Source of the DNA: DATMER01 sp963741305
GTDB taxonomy: Bacteria > Acidobacteriota > Thermoanaerobaculia > Multivoradales > UBA5704
Reading direction: 5' to 3'
Length of the DNA stretch: 64,000 nt
Assembly: GCA_963741305.1 (NCBI GenBank)
Contig: CAVUHL010000003.1
Location: forward strand, 5,828,001 to 5,892,000
A program made the translations under genes and the position numbers. The notes beneath the pieces were generated by a model that worked only from the letters and a program-made list of their open reading frames with translations, had not been told where the DNA came from and made no database searches. Shown here piece after piece: positions 51,963 to 61,050 of this stretch (positions within the stretch are counted from its first letter, which is position 1; each line of letters opens with the position of its first letter).

Positions 51963-52318
51963 TCGGAGCCATTCTGAAGTACCTCGGAGTCATTCCTGGG
52001 ACTTTTGAATGGCTTCCAGCTTCCTCGGAGCGATTCTGAAAACCTCAGAGCGGCTCTGAAGATCTGAGGGCCGTTCTCAGCCTCCGAGAATGGCTCCGAA
52101 GGACTTCAGAGTCATTCTGCGCCGCTCAGAATGGCTTCGAGGGATCTCGGAGCCATTCTCGGAACTTCAGAATGGCTTCGTGCTTCCTCAGAACGATTCT
52201 GAAGACCTCAGAGCCGTTCTCAGCCGCTCAGAGTGGCTCCGAAGGACTTCAGAATCATTCTGAGCGGCTCAGAATGACGTGCCGGCACTTCAGAATCTCT
52301 CTGAGTCGCTCAGAATGG
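51963..52318. repeat. Array of 18 degenerate 20/21-bp repeats, core TCAGAGCCATTCTGAAG
   Basis: Eighteen units of 20 or 21 bp begin with TCAGAR or TCGGAG and alternate between GCCATTCTGA and its reverse-complement-like form AGAATGGCT. Blocks of units recur: the run at about 52003-52126 is repeated at about 52168-52269 with one unit missing. This shows higher-order duplication. The array ends 78 bp before the radical SAM start codon. Confidence 0.85.
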
Positions 52319-52395
52319 CACGGCGCCCGCCACGCGCCACTGTTTTGCCACAATTCCGCCCTCCTGCCGCCGTCGTAGAGTTATGGACTGTGTCC

Positions 52396-53820
52396 ATGGC
52401 GAGACCACGGCCCCTGCGCGTCAAGATGATCCTGCCGGCCCTGACCGAGGCCACCAGCCCGTTCTTCCGGCCCATCAAGTACTCGCTCTTTCCACCCCTG
52501 GGACTGGCGACCCTGGCTGCCTATCTCGATCCCGACGCCGAGATCACGCTGGTGGACGAGCATGTGGAGACGCTCGACCTCGACGACCGGCCGGACCTGG
52601 TGGTGATCCAGGTCTACATCACCAATGCCCGGCGGGCCTACGCCATTGCCGATCACTACCGGACCTGGGGAAGCCATGTGGCGCTCGGCGGACTACATGT
52701 GACCTCGCTGCCTGACGAGGCCGCCCCACATGCGGACAGCATCTTCTGCGGGCCGGGCGAGGAGACGTTCCCCCAGTTCCTACGTGACCTGGCCGCGGGA
52801 TGTCCAAAGCCGCGCTATGCCTCGAGTGTCAGGACCCTGGAGCGCCTGCCCCCGGTGCGGCGCGACCTGATCCGGCGGCCTCTTTATCTCGTCCCCAATT
52901 CGATCGTCGTCTCCCGCGGCTGCCCGCACCACTGCGACTTCTGCTACAAGGACGCGTTCTTCGAGGGCGGCCGGTCGTTCTATACGCAGAGGGTGGACGA
53001 CGCCCTGGCCGAGATCGAGCGCCTGCCCGGGCGCCACCTCTATTTCCTCGACGATCACCTGCTCGGCGACCGCCGGTTCGCGACTGCGCTTTTCTCGGGC
53101 ATGAGAGGCATGGGCCGGCTGTTCCAGGGAGCGGCCACGGTCGACTCGGTGCTCCGCGGGGATCTCGTCGAGCGCGCCGCGGAGGCCGGGCTGCGCAGCC
53201 TCTTCGTCGGGTTCGAGACCTTGAGCCCGGCCAACCTGCGGCAGAGCAACAAGGCCCAGAACCTCAACCGGGACTACCGCGCCGCCGTCCGCCGCCTGGA
53301 CAGCCTCGGCATCATGGTCAACGGGAGCTTCGTTTTCGGAATGGATGACGACGGGCCGGATGTCTTCCGGAGCACGGTGGACTGGGCCCTGGACAATGGC
53401 CTGACCACAGCGACATTCCACATCCTCACCCCCTATCCCGGCACTGCCCTCTATGCGCGGATGGAGGCCGAGGGACGGTTGCGGACCCGCGACTGGGACC
53501 TGTACGACACGCGTCACACGGTTTATCAGACGCGCGGGATGTCCGAGGAGGAGCTGGAGGCGGGCTACTGGTGGGCCTACGACGAGTTTTACCGTTGGCG
53601 CTCGATCTTCCGCGCCAGCACCCAGCACGCGACCTGGGAACGCCAGCTCAAGAGCTTCTGCTATACCGCGGGATGGAAGAAGCTCGAGCCTCTCTGGGAC
53701 GCCCTGATCCGCTTCCGGCGGCTGCGCTCCCTGCGGCCTGTGCTGGAGTCCGTGCTCTCGATGTCCTCAGACGGTGACGCGCCCGCTCCTCTGCTTCCAG
53801 CCCCAACCTCTCAAGCCTAG
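52396..53820 (+). CDS. B12-binding-domain radical SAM enzyme
   Basis: The protein is 474 residues from ATG 52396; the longer frame to 52279 lies in the repeat array. The N-terminal cobalamin-binding-like region has PLGLATLAAYLDPDAEITLVDEHV and LGGLHVTSLPDEAAPHAD (to residue about 140). The radical SAM core starts at VSRGCPHHCDFCYKD, with the 4Fe-4S cysteines C176/C180/C183. GFETLSPANL and VNGSFVFGMDDDGPDVF follow, as in BchE/HpnP-like methylases and cyclases. The C-terminus is a helical tail. The reaction is unknown; the class usually methylates or rearranges unactivated carbons. The gene stands alone upstream of the efflux operon. Confidence 0.88.
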   Translation: MARPRPLRVKMILPALTEATSPFFRPIKYSLFPPLGLATLAAYLDPDAEITLVDEHVETLDLDDRPDLVVIQVYITNARRAYAIADHYRTWGSHVALGGLHVTSLPDEAAPHADSIFCGPGEETFPQFLRDLAAGCPKPRYASSVRTLERLPPVRRDLIRRPLYLVPNSIVVSRGCPHHCDFCYKDAFFEGGRSFYTQRVDDALAEIERLPGRHLYFLDDHLLGDRRFATALFSGMRGMGRLFQGAATVDSVLRGDLVERAAEAGLRSLFVGFETLSPANLRQSNKAQNLNRDYRAAVRRLDSLGIMVNGSFVFGMDDDGPDVFRSTVDWALDNGLTTATFHILTPYPGTALYARMEAEGRLRTRDWDLYDTRHTVYQTRGMSEEELEAGYWWAYDEFYRWRSIFRASTQHATWERQLKSFCYTAGWKKLEPLWDALIRFRRLRSLRPVLESVLSMSSDGDAPAPLLPAPTSQA

Positions 53821-53873
53821 CCCAGCCTAGCCCTCCTACCCGGAAACATTCCCCGCCGGGAATCGTAGAGGGC

Positions 53874-53925
53874 TTGACAGAGTTTCAAACGGGCGTATGA
53901 TTCAAACGCCTGTTTAAAACGGGCG
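53874..53925 (+). promoter_or_regulatory. Promoter and triple half-site operator of the TetR/efflux operon
   Basis: TTGACA (53874-53879), a 16-bp spacer and TATGAT (53896-53901) form a near-consensus promoter. Three half-sites overlap and follow it: AAACGGGCGT (53887-53896), the inverted ACGCCTGTTT (53906-53915) and AAACGGGCG (53917-53925). TetR binding here would block polymerase. Confidence 0.75.
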
Positions 53926-53944
53926 CAACGCCGAGGGACAGTCA

Positions 53945-54601
53945 ATGACGGAGCACACCGATACCCGAGAGAGCCTGCTGGACGCCGCCGAGAGCCTGTT
54001 CTCGATACACGGCATCCAGGCGGCTTCTCTTCGGCAGATCACGCAGCACGCCGGTGCCAACCTGGCCGCGGTGAACTACCACTTCGGCTCCAAGGACGGC
54101 CTTGTGCGGGCGGTGTTCTCCCGCCGGCTCCGGCCGATGAACGACGAGCGCTTCCGCCAGCTGGAGCTGGTGGACCTCCAGGCCGAGAACGCCGTCGAGC
54201 AGATCCTGACCGCCTTTTTGGAGCCGCTCCTGAGGCTGGTCTCCGAGAAGCCCCAGGGCGTGCGCGGCTTCGCGCGGCTCATGGGACGCGCTTGGTCCGA
54301 GCCGAGCGAAGAGGTGCGGACGATCATCCTGGATGAGATCCGCGAGACCATCGACCGCTTCATGGCCGCCTTGCGGCAGGTCCTTCCCTATCTCACCGAG
54401 GACGAGCTGATGTGGCGCTTCCATTTCATGGGCGGCGCCATGGGCCATACCGTCTCGTGCAGCTACGTGCTGGAGCGTTACTCCGGAGGGAGCTGCCACA
54501 CCAGCGACCCCGACGAGATCCTGGACCAGCTGGTGAGGTTCCTGGCCGCGGGCATGCGCGCGGATTCGCGGGTAAAAAGCGCCCGGACAAAAGCGAACTG
54601 A
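53945..54601 (+). CDS. TetR/AcrR family regulator of the efflux operon
   Basis: This 218-residue protein has an N-terminal helix-turn-helix typical of TetR: TRESLLDAAESLFSIHGIQAASLRQITQHAGANLAAVNYHFGSKDGLV (residues about 7-54). A ligand-binding C-terminal domain follows, of the DUF1956/CerR-like kind (PLLRLVSEKPQGVRGFARLMGR, MWRFHFMGGAMGHTVS). The gene is first in the operon with TolC, adaptor and RND genes, only 15 bp upstream of the TolC start. It should repress its own promoter through the half-sites at 53887-53925 and release it on binding a pump substrate. Confidence 0.92.
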   Translation: MTEHTDTRESLLDAAESLFSIHGIQAASLRQITQHAGANLAAVNYHFGSKDGLVRAVFSRRLRPMNDERFRQLELVDLQAENAVEQILTAFLEPLLRLVSEKPQGVRGFARLMGRAWSEPSEEVRTIILDEIRETIDRFMAALRQVLPYLTEDELMWRFHFMGGAMGHTVSCSYVLERYSGGSCHTSDPDEILDQLVRFLAAGMRADSRVKSARTKAN

Positions 54602-54616
54602 GTGAGGAGCGATACC

Positions 54617-55936
54617 GTGAGATTCCGATTTCTTTCTTTGTTGTTGGCCCTCGTGGCCCTTCCGGCGTTTGGACAGACCCCGCCGGCCCCCCTGGGGGAA
54701 ACTCTTACCCTTGCCGAGGCGGTCCAGCGGGCCCTCGGCTCCAACCTCGCCTTGCAGAGCTCGCGCGCCGAAGTGACGGCGTCGGACTTTCAGCGGCGCT
54801 CGATCCTGGCTTCCGTTTTTCCCAAGGTCAGCCTTCAGGGGAGCACGACGCAGAACAGCGAAGAGGTGTCGTTCGGCTCGGGCAGCGACAGCCGCGTCAT
54901 CCTCCCCGGCAACGACTGGACTTACCGGCTGGCCTTCACGCAGCCGATCTACGCCGGCTTCCGTGAGAGGCGGGCGCTGCAGCAGGCCCGGCTCGGGATC
55001 GAGACCGCCCGGCAGGGCGTGCTCGACGTCGAGGACCAGATCCTCTCCGGCACCGTGGCCGAATACCTGGGCGTCCTCGAGGGCGAGTCCCTCCTGGCCG
55101 TCGAGCAGAAAAACCTGGACCTCGCCCGCAACCGCCAGAAGCTGGCGCAGGACCTCTTCGACGCGGGCGAGATCACTCGCGTCGAGGTGCTGCGCGCCGA
55201 GAGCGACATCAAGGCGGCCGAGCGGCGGATCGCGGCGGCCCGCCAGCTCCGCGATGCCGCGGAGAGCCGGCTGCGCCTCGTCCTCTCGCTGGACGGGACG
55301 GGCCCTCTGCGGGTCTCGGAGCCGGGGCAGCTCTTTCCGGAGCTGCCGCCGGAGCAGGCCCTGATCACCGAGGCAGAGCGCATCCGCCCCGAGGTCGCGC
55401 AGGCCGAAACGAACCTGGAGATCGCCCGCCTGGAAGTGCTCAAGCAGAAGGGCGCGGTGCTGCCGGTCGTGTTCGCCGAGGGCGGCTGGGTCAACCAGCG
55501 CTCTTCGTTCCCGACCGATCAATATGGATTCTTCAGGCTGAACGTGAACGTGCCGCTCTATCAGGGCGGCGAGGTCAAGGCCCGGACGGCTGTAGCCCAG
55601 GAGCGCCAGCGCCAGGCCGAGCTGCAGGTCCAGGCGACCCGCCAGGTGGTCCGCGAGGAGGTGCGGCTGGCCCTCCTCGATCTGGAGACGACCGGCGCGA
55701 ACCTGCGCCTCGCCCGCGAGCAGCTTGCCGCGTCCGAGGCCGAATATGAACAGGCGTCCGAGCTTTACCGCGCGCAGGAGATCACCGCGCTGGAAGCCGA
55801 GGCCGCCGAGACGTCGCTGGCCGAAGCCCGCCGGGCCGTGGCCACGGGCGAGCTCGACCGCGACGTCGCCGAGCTGCGGGTCTGGTCCGCCGCCGGCCTT
55901 TTGAAAAAGACTCTTGTACCGGAGGAGATCCGATGA
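54617..55936 (+). CDS. TolC-family outer-membrane efflux channel
   Basis: The protein is 439 residues from GTG 54617, with GAGGAG 7 bp upstream; the signal peptide RFRFLSLLLALVALPAFGQ follows directly. Two OEP repeats are visible, with the duplicated helices and strands of TolC: LTLAEAVQRALGSNLALQSSRAEV and WTYRLAFTQPIYAGFRERRALQQA in the first, ERIRPEVAQAETNLEIARLEV and FFRLNVNVPLYQGGEVKARTAV in the second. It forms the outer-membrane exit duct for the RND pump. The stop codon overlaps the adaptor start by 4 bp. Confidence 0.92.
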   Translation: MRFRFLSLLLALVALPAFGQTPPAPLGETLTLAEAVQRALGSNLALQSSRAEVTASDFQRRSILASVFPKVSLQGSTTQNSEEVSFGSGSDSRVILPGNDWTYRLAFTQPIYAGFRERRALQQARLGIETARQGVLDVEDQILSGTVAEYLGVLEGESLLAVEQKNLDLARNRQKLAQDLFDAGEITRVEVLRAESDIKAAERRIAAARQLRDAAESRLRLVLSLDGTGPLRVSEPGQLFPELPPEQALITEAERIRPEVAQAETNLEIARLEVLKQKGAVLPVVFAEGGWVNQRSSFPTDQYGFFRLNVNVPLYQGGEVKARTAVAQERQRQAELQVQATRQVVREEVRLALLDLETTGANLRLAREQLAASEAEYEQASELYRAQEITALEAEAAETSLAEARRAVATGELDRDVAELRVWSAAGLLKKTLVPEEIR

Positions 55937-56859
55937 ATCGCATAGGGGTTCTGTTGCTGTCTGTTTTTCTGATTGCGGCGATTGGTTGTGGCAAATCCTC
56001 CGACGAGGCCGAGGCGGCTGCAGCAAAGCCTGAAGCCACGGCCACGCCTGAGCTTCCGGCCGACGTCCAGGATATCGCGGCCGTCGCGAAGCCCGAGGTG
56101 AAGCCCGAAGTTACGGAGAATGGTGGAAACTCGGAAGGCACGGTATCCGCCACGGGCGAGCTCGTCGCCCCGGTCACTTCCGAAGTTGCCGTGCGCATGC
56201 CTGGCCGCGTTGGCAAGGTTTTCGCCGAGGAGGGCGAGCGGGTCCGCAAGGGCCAGCCGCTCCTCACGCTGGAAACCCAGTACCTGTCGCTGGAGCTCAA
56301 GCGCGCCGACGCCGAGGTGGCGCGGGCCAAGGCCTCCGCTGCCGATGCCGAGCGCGACTTCAAACGCAAGGAAGAGCTGATTGCCAAAGGCTCCGTGGCG
56401 CGCGCCGCCTACGACCGCTCGCAGGGCGCCTATGACTCGGCCCAGGCCGGAGTGGCGGCAGCCGAAGCGGGCCGCGACCTCGCCCGCCAGCGCTTGGCCG
56501 ATGCCGTCCTCAACTCGCCGATCACGGGCGTGGTGGCCGAGCGCCGGGCCGACGCGGGCGAGCGCCTGGGCGACAGCTCCGTGGCTTATGTGATCGTTCA
56601 GACCTCGCCTCTCAAGCTCCGCTTTCAGCTCCCTGAGCGCTACCTCGCCCGGGTCAAGCGGGGCCAGGCCGTGAGGGCCACGGTCGATCCCTACCCCGGC
56701 CAGACGTTCACCGGCAAGGTGACCGTGATCGGCGGAGTCGTCGATCCCTCGACCCGTACCGTTGCTGTCGAGACCGAGTTTTCGAACGCCGACGGCCGAC
56801 TCTCTCCGGGCCTCTTCGCCCGGGTGGAGATCGACTTCGGACCGATGGTGGAAGGCTGA
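55933..56859 (+). CDS. RND efflux periplasmic adaptor (membrane fusion) lipoprotein
   Basis: This 308-residue protein has a lipoprotein signal ending IAAIGCGKS (C19). An acidic/Pro linker precedes the lipoyl half-motif VAPVTSEVAVRMPGRVGKVF and EEGERVRKGQPLLTLE. A short alpha-hairpin (LKRADAEVARAKASAADAER) follows, then the second lipoyl half (LNSPITGVVAERRADAGERLG) and the beta-barrel domain (LKLRFQLPERYLARVKRGQAV). It is short for the family, with little of the membrane-proximal domain. It links the RND pump at 56861 to the TolC channel, one base before the pump gene. Confidence 0.92.
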   Translation: MNRIGVLLLSVFLIAAIGCGKSSDEAEAAAAKPEATATPELPADVQDIAAVAKPEVKPEVTENGGNSEGTVSATGELVAPVTSEVAVRMPGRVGKVFAEEGERVRKGQPLLTLETQYLSLELKRADAEVARAKASAADAERDFKRKEELIAKGSVARAAYDRSQGAYDSAQAGVAAAEAGRDLARQRLADAVLNSPITGVVAERRADAGERLGDSSVAYVIVQTSPLKLRFQLPERYLARVKRGQAVRATVDPYPGQTFTGKVTVIGGVVDPSTRTVAVETEFSNADGRLSPGLFARVEIDFGPMVEG

Positions 56860-56860
56860 T

Positions 56861-59800
56861 ATGAAACGGCTTGCACAGATCTGCATCGAGCGTCCCGTCT
56901 TCGCGACGGTGCTCATCCTCTCCCTCGTCGTGGTGGGCCTGTTCGCCTATCAAAGCCTGGGCGTCGACCGCTTCCCCAAGATCGACTTCCCCACCATCAC
57001 CGTGACCACGCGCCTGATCGGCGCCGGCCCCGAGGAGATGGAGACCGAGGTCACCGAAAAGATCGAGGAGGCGGTCAACACGATCAGCGGTATCGATCAG
57101 CTCACCTCCACCTCGTCCGAGGGGATCTCCATCGTCATCGTGCAGTTCGCCCTGGAGAAGGATGGCGACGTCGCCGCGCAGGAAGTCCGCGACAAGGTCA
57201 ACACGGTCCTGGCCGAGCTGCCGCGCGCGGCCGATCCGCCGATCGTCGAGAAGATCGACCCGGACTCCGCGCCGGTCCTTTCGATCGCTCTTTCAGGAGC
57301 AGCTCCGACCCGCGACATCACCGAGTTCGCGGACAAGACCCTGAAGCGCCAGCTCGAATCGACGCTCGGCGTCGGCCAGGTGCGCCTCATCGGCGGCCTG
57401 CCGCGGCAGATCAACGTCGTGGCCGATACCGCAAAGCTCGCGTCCCAGGGCCTGACCGTGGCCGACCTCGTGCGCGCGCTGCAGGCCCAGAACGTCCAGA
57501 TCCCCGGCGGCCAGATCGAGCAGGGGCTGCGCGACATGACCCTGCGCACCTACGGCCGCGTCATCACGCCCGCGGAGTTCGGCGAGATCTCGCTCGGCTC
57601 GCGCAACGGCTATGCCGTCAAGGTCAAGGACGTGGCGCGGGTCGAGGACAGTGTCGCTGAAACCGAGACGATCGCCCGGGTCGATGGCAAGCCCGCGGTG
57701 GTGCTCCAGGTGCGCAAGCAGTCGGGCACCAACACCATCGAGGTCATCGACCGCGTCAAGGAGCGCACCGAAGAGCTCCGCGCCCAGCTCCCCGCGGGCT
57801 GGAACATGATCATCGTCCGCGACCAGTCGGGATACATCGAGGCCGCGGTCGAATCGGTCAAGGAGCACCTGGTCCTCGGCGCTCTCTTCGCCTCGCTGAT
57901 CGTGCTCATGTTCCTGCGCCAGTTCCGGCCCACGATCATCTCGGCGGTGGCGATCCCGACCTCCCTGATCGCAACCTTCGCGGTGATGAGCTACATGGGC
58001 TTCACGCTCAACATCATCACGCTCCTGGCCCTCGCGCTGGTGGTCGGAATCGTGATCGACGACGCGGTCGTGGTGCTCGAGAACATCTTCCGCCTGCTCG
58101 AGCAGAAGAAGCTCACGCCGCGCGAGGCCGCGCTCCAGGGCACGGCCGAGATCGCGCTCGCGGTCCTGGCCACGACCCTCTCGCTGATCGCGGTCTTCCT
58201 GCCGGTGGCCTTCATGGGCGGCATCGTCGGCCGGTTCATGAACTCCTTCGGCATCACCATGGCGGCGGCCATCGCCATCTCGCTCCTGGTGAGCTTCACA
58301 CTGACCCCGATGATGTCCTCGCGCTGGCTGCGCGAAGCCCGCGAGGAGCGGGAGCGCGAAGGCCACCGCCGTGGCTTTTTCCCGGCGGTCGGACGTTCCT
58401 TCAGCCGCGCCGGACGGTTCTTTGGCAGCTTTTTCGAGGGGGCCTACGAAAAAGTCGAGCGCTCCTACCTCTGGCTGCTCGACCACTCCCTGGCCCACCG
58501 CTGGGTCGTGGTGCTGATCATGCTGGTGGTGTTCGTCTCGATCGTTCCCCTCTTCATGATGGTGAACAAGTCCTTCCTGCCGCAGGACGACGAATCGCAA
58601 TTCGAAGTCCAGGTGCGCGCGCCGGAAGGGGCGAGCCTCGCCACGACCGAGAAGATCGGCGCTTCCATCGCCACGCGCATCCGGCAGATCCCGGGCGTGG
58701 ACCGGACGCTCCTCACCATCGGCGACGACCAGCAGCGCACCAAAAACCTTGCGGTGATCTACGTCGGCCTGAAAGACGTCCACGAACGCGAGCTGGACCA
58801 GTTCCAGATCATGGAAAAAATCCGCAAGGACATCCTGCCGCAGTACGCGGCGCTCAATCTGCGCAACCTGGTGACGCCGGTCAACGTGTTCGGCGGCGGC
58901 ATCAACGCCGAGATCATGTTCTGGATCGGCGGCCCCGACCTCGACCAGCTCACCGGCTACTCACAGAAGCTGATGGACAAGCTCAAGGCCGTGCCGGGCG
59001 TGGTCGATGCCGACACCAACCTGATCGTAGGCAAGCCCGAGCTCGGCGTGCGGATCGACCGCGCCAAGGCCGCCGACCTCGGAGTCAACGTCCAGGACAT
59101 CGCCTCGACCCTGAACGTCCTCGTGGGCGGCCAGGAAATCACCAGCTTCATGGAAGGCGGCGAGCAGTACGAGGTCCACGTGCGGGCCGAGGAGTACGAC
59201 CGCCGCGACCAGCAGGGCATCGAGCAGGCCGAGGTGCCGACGATGCAAGGTGGAACGGTTGCCGTGCGCGACGTGGTGAGGCTGGAAGAGGGCGAAGGCC
59301 CGTCGCTGGTCAACCGCATCGCGCGCCGCCGCCAAGTGATGCTCTACGCCAACATGCTGCCGGGCTTCTCCTCGCAGACGGTGCTCGACGCGCTCACCAA
59401 CGAGGCGAAGGCGCTGAACATGCCGGCCTCCTACTCCTACGGCTTCACCGGCCGCTCGCGCGAGCAGGGCCGGGCGATGCAGAACTTCATGCTCGCCTTC
59501 CTGCTCTCGATCATCTTCATGTACCTGATCCTGGCGGCGCAGTTCGAGAGCTGGCTCCACCCGGTGACGATCCTGCTGGCGCTGCCCATGACCGTGCCAT
59601 TCGCGCTGCTCTCGCTGGTGGTGCTCAACCAGTCGATCAACATCTACTCGATGTTGGGCATCCTGGTGCTGTTCGGAATCGTAAAGAAGAACAGCATCCT
59701 GCAGATCGACCACACGATCGCGCTGCGCAAGCACGGCCTGCCGCGGGCAGAGGCGATCCGCCAGGCGAACAAGGACCGGCTGCGGCCGATCCTGATGACC

Positions 59801-60073
59801 ACGCTCGCCTTCGTGGCCGGCATGATCCCGCTCGTCGCCTCCTCGGGAACGGGCGCGGCCACGAACCGTGCGATCGGCTCGGTGATCATGGGCGGCCAGA
59901 CGCTGGCCCTCCTGCTCACCCTGATTGGCACGCCTGTCGCATATAGCTTGTTCGACGACGTAGTCGAGGCCAGGATCTTCTCCCGCGCAGGATCTCTCGT
60001 GAAGCGGATTTTTGGAGGAAGGCCGGCCGAGCCTCGCGAAACGCAAGAACCGATCGAGCCCGCCGCGGTTTGA
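56861..60073 (+). CDS. RND multidrug efflux pump (AcrB/HAE-1 type)
   Basis: This 1070-residue protein starts MKRLAQICIERPVFATVLIL, the standard start of HAE-type RND permeases; a longer upstream frame lies in the adaptor gene. It has twelve membrane helices in two halves with two large periplasmic loops. The proton-relay aspartates in TM4 are present (VVGIVIDDAVVVLENI, D400/D401), and PVAFMGGIVGRFM and the second-half FGIVKKNSILQIDHT follow. The protein drives proton-dependent drug or lipid export across both membranes, together with the adaptor and TolC encoded directly upstream. Substrates are not predictable. Confidence 0.94.
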   Translation: MKRLAQICIERPVFATVLILSLVVVGLFAYQSLGVDRFPKIDFPTITVTTRLIGAGPEEMETEVTEKIEEAVNTISGIDQLTSTSSEGISIVIVQFALEKDGDVAAQEVRDKVNTVLAELPRAADPPIVEKIDPDSAPVLSIALSGAAPTRDITEFADKTLKRQLESTLGVGQVRLIGGLPRQINVVADTAKLASQGLTVADLVRALQAQNVQIPGGQIEQGLRDMTLRTYGRVITPAEFGEISLGSRNGYAVKVKDVARVEDSVAETETIARVDGKPAVVLQVRKQSGTNTIEVIDRVKERTEELRAQLPAGWNMIIVRDQSGYIEAAVESVKEHLVLGALFASLIVLMFLRQFRPTIISAVAIPTSLIATFAVMSYMGFTLNIITLLALALVVGIVIDDAVVVLENIFRLLEQKKLTPREAALQGTAEIALAVLATTLSLIAVFLPVAFMGGIVGRFMNSFGITMAAAIAISLLVSFTLTPMMSSRWLREAREEREREGHRRGFFPAVGRSFSRAGRFFGSFFEGAYEKVERSYLWLLDHSLAHRWVVVLIMLVVFVSIVPLFMMVNKSFLPQDDESQFEVQVRAPEGASLATTEKIGASIATRIRQIPGVDRTLLTIGDDQQRTKNLAVIYVGLKDVHERELDQFQIMEKIRKDILPQYAALNLRNLVTPVNVFGGGINAEIMFWIGGPDLDQLTGYSQKLMDKLKAVPGVVDADTNLIVGKPELGVRIDRAKAADLGVNVQDIASTLNVLVGGQEITSFMEGGEQYEVHVRAEEYDRRDQQGIEQAEVPTMQGGTVAVRDVVRLEEGEGPSLVNRIARRRQVMLYANMLPGFSSQTVLDALTNEAKALNMPASYSYGFTGRSREQGRAMQNFMLAFLLSIIFMYLILAAQFESWLHPVTILLALPMTVPFALLSLVVLNQSINIYSMLGILVLFGIVKKNSILQIDHTIALRKHGLPRAEAIRQANKDRLRPILMTTLAFVAGMIPLVASSGTGAATNRAIGSVIMGGQTLALLLTLIGTPVAYSLFDDVVEARIFSRAGSLVKRIFGGRPAEPRETQEPIEPAAV

Positions 60074-60110
60074 TCGTAGGCTTCAGGGGAACCGATCCCC
60101 TTTCCATATA

Positions 60111-60141
60111 GCCCCGGGGCGGTTCCACTCCGCCCCGGGGC
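60111..60141. terminator. GC-rich hairpin downstream of the efflux operon
   Basis: A perfect 12-bp stem, GCCCCGGGGCGG (60111-60122) and CCGCCCCGGGGC (60130-60141), encloses a 7-base loop. It lies 38 bp after the RND stop codon. A T-tract is lacking, so intrinsic termination is likely but not certain. A smaller AGGGGA/TCCCCT hairpin precedes it. Confidence 0.6.
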
Positions 60142-60165
60142 AAACCTTATTTGAGGGAGCTACAA

Positions 60166-61050
60166 ATGGACTATCGGCCGATCGCGCAGCTGAGAATCAA
60201 GGGACTGCGCGATGCCGCGTGGTCACCCGACGGTACGGAATTCGCGGTCGCCACTGAAAGCGGCGTGTGGATCTACGACGCACTGCAAACGCGCGAGCCC
60301 CGCCGCGTCGTTCCGAACAAGCGCGTGTTCGCGATCGCGTGCCACCCGCACAAACCCTTGCTGGCGTTAGGCGATGAGGATTTGTACGTGAGTTTGGTCG
60401 ACAGTATCGACGGCACCCTTCGCAGCCGGTTCAACGGACATTCGGGCATGGAGATCACGGGAGTCAGCTTCAGCCCGGACGGTCGCTGGCTGGCATCGAT
60501 CGACAGCTCGTGTGTGCTGATTTCCGATCTCGAGACTGGCAAGAGGGAGCGGCTGCCGGGCGAAGGGCCCGGGATTGCATGGAGCGGAGACGGAAGGATC
60601 CTCGCATACCCGACGTGGGAAAACAGCGAGGACGGCTCGATCGAGCTCTGGGAGCGCGAGACGGGGACGGTGCTGAGGTTCTTTGGGATCGATCTGCTCG
60701 GCCTGGAAACTCTGGCATACAGCTCGACCGCATCGCTTCTGATCGCAGGGTTTGCCAACGGCAGCCTGCGAATGTGGGATACCGCGAACGGCGCCGAACA
60801 ACAGGCCCTGGGGTCGGATGATTGGGTTGGAGGTGCGGCCTTCAGCCCTGACGGCAGCCTCATGGCATTGCAGGGGGCAAGCGGCACGACGCGGATCTGG
60901 GACATGCGTACGCGCCGGCAATGTGCTGCCTTGCAAACGGAGGCCGGGTATCGTGTCCTTTTCTGCCCTACGGGCTCCCGGCTCGCGGTCGTCGACCCTG
61001 AAACGGGCATCGACGTATGGGACGTCAGCTCCCCATCCGATAAAACGTGA
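60166..61050 (+). CDS. WD40/YVTN-like beta-propeller protein
   Basis: The protein is 294 residues from ATG 60166, with GAGGGAG 8 bp upstream. No signal peptide. Six to seven propeller blades of the WD40 kind are visible, marked by DAAWSPDGTEFAVATESGVWIYD, GVSFSPDGRWLASIDSSCVLISD, GSIELWERETG, GSLRMWDTANG, GAAFSPDGSLMALQGASGTTRIWD and IDVWDVSS. The protein is a cytoplasmic interaction scaffold with no visible catalytic site. The 3' end overlaps the convergent DUF3667-like gene by 26 bp. Function unknown. Confidence 0.85.
   Translation: MDYRPIAQLRIKGLRDAAWSPDGTEFAVATESGVWIYDALQTREPRRVVPNKRVFAIACHPHKPLLALGDEDLYVSLVDSIDGTLRSRFNGHSGMEITGVSFSPDGRWLASIDSSCVLISDLETGKRERLPGEGPGIAWSGDGRILAYPTWENSEDGSIELWERETGTVLRFFGIDLLGLETLAYSSTASLLIAGFANGSLRMWDTANGAEQQALGSDDWVGGAAFSPDGSLMALQGASGTTRIWDMRTRRQCAALQTEAGYRVLFCPTGSRLAVVDPETGIDVWDVSSPSDKT

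Noticed and set aside
51765..51977. Heptad-like 70-codon frame in the 21-bp array
   Set aside because: A 21-bp period automatically gives seven-residue repeats in all open frames on both strands. No ribosome site and no known family.
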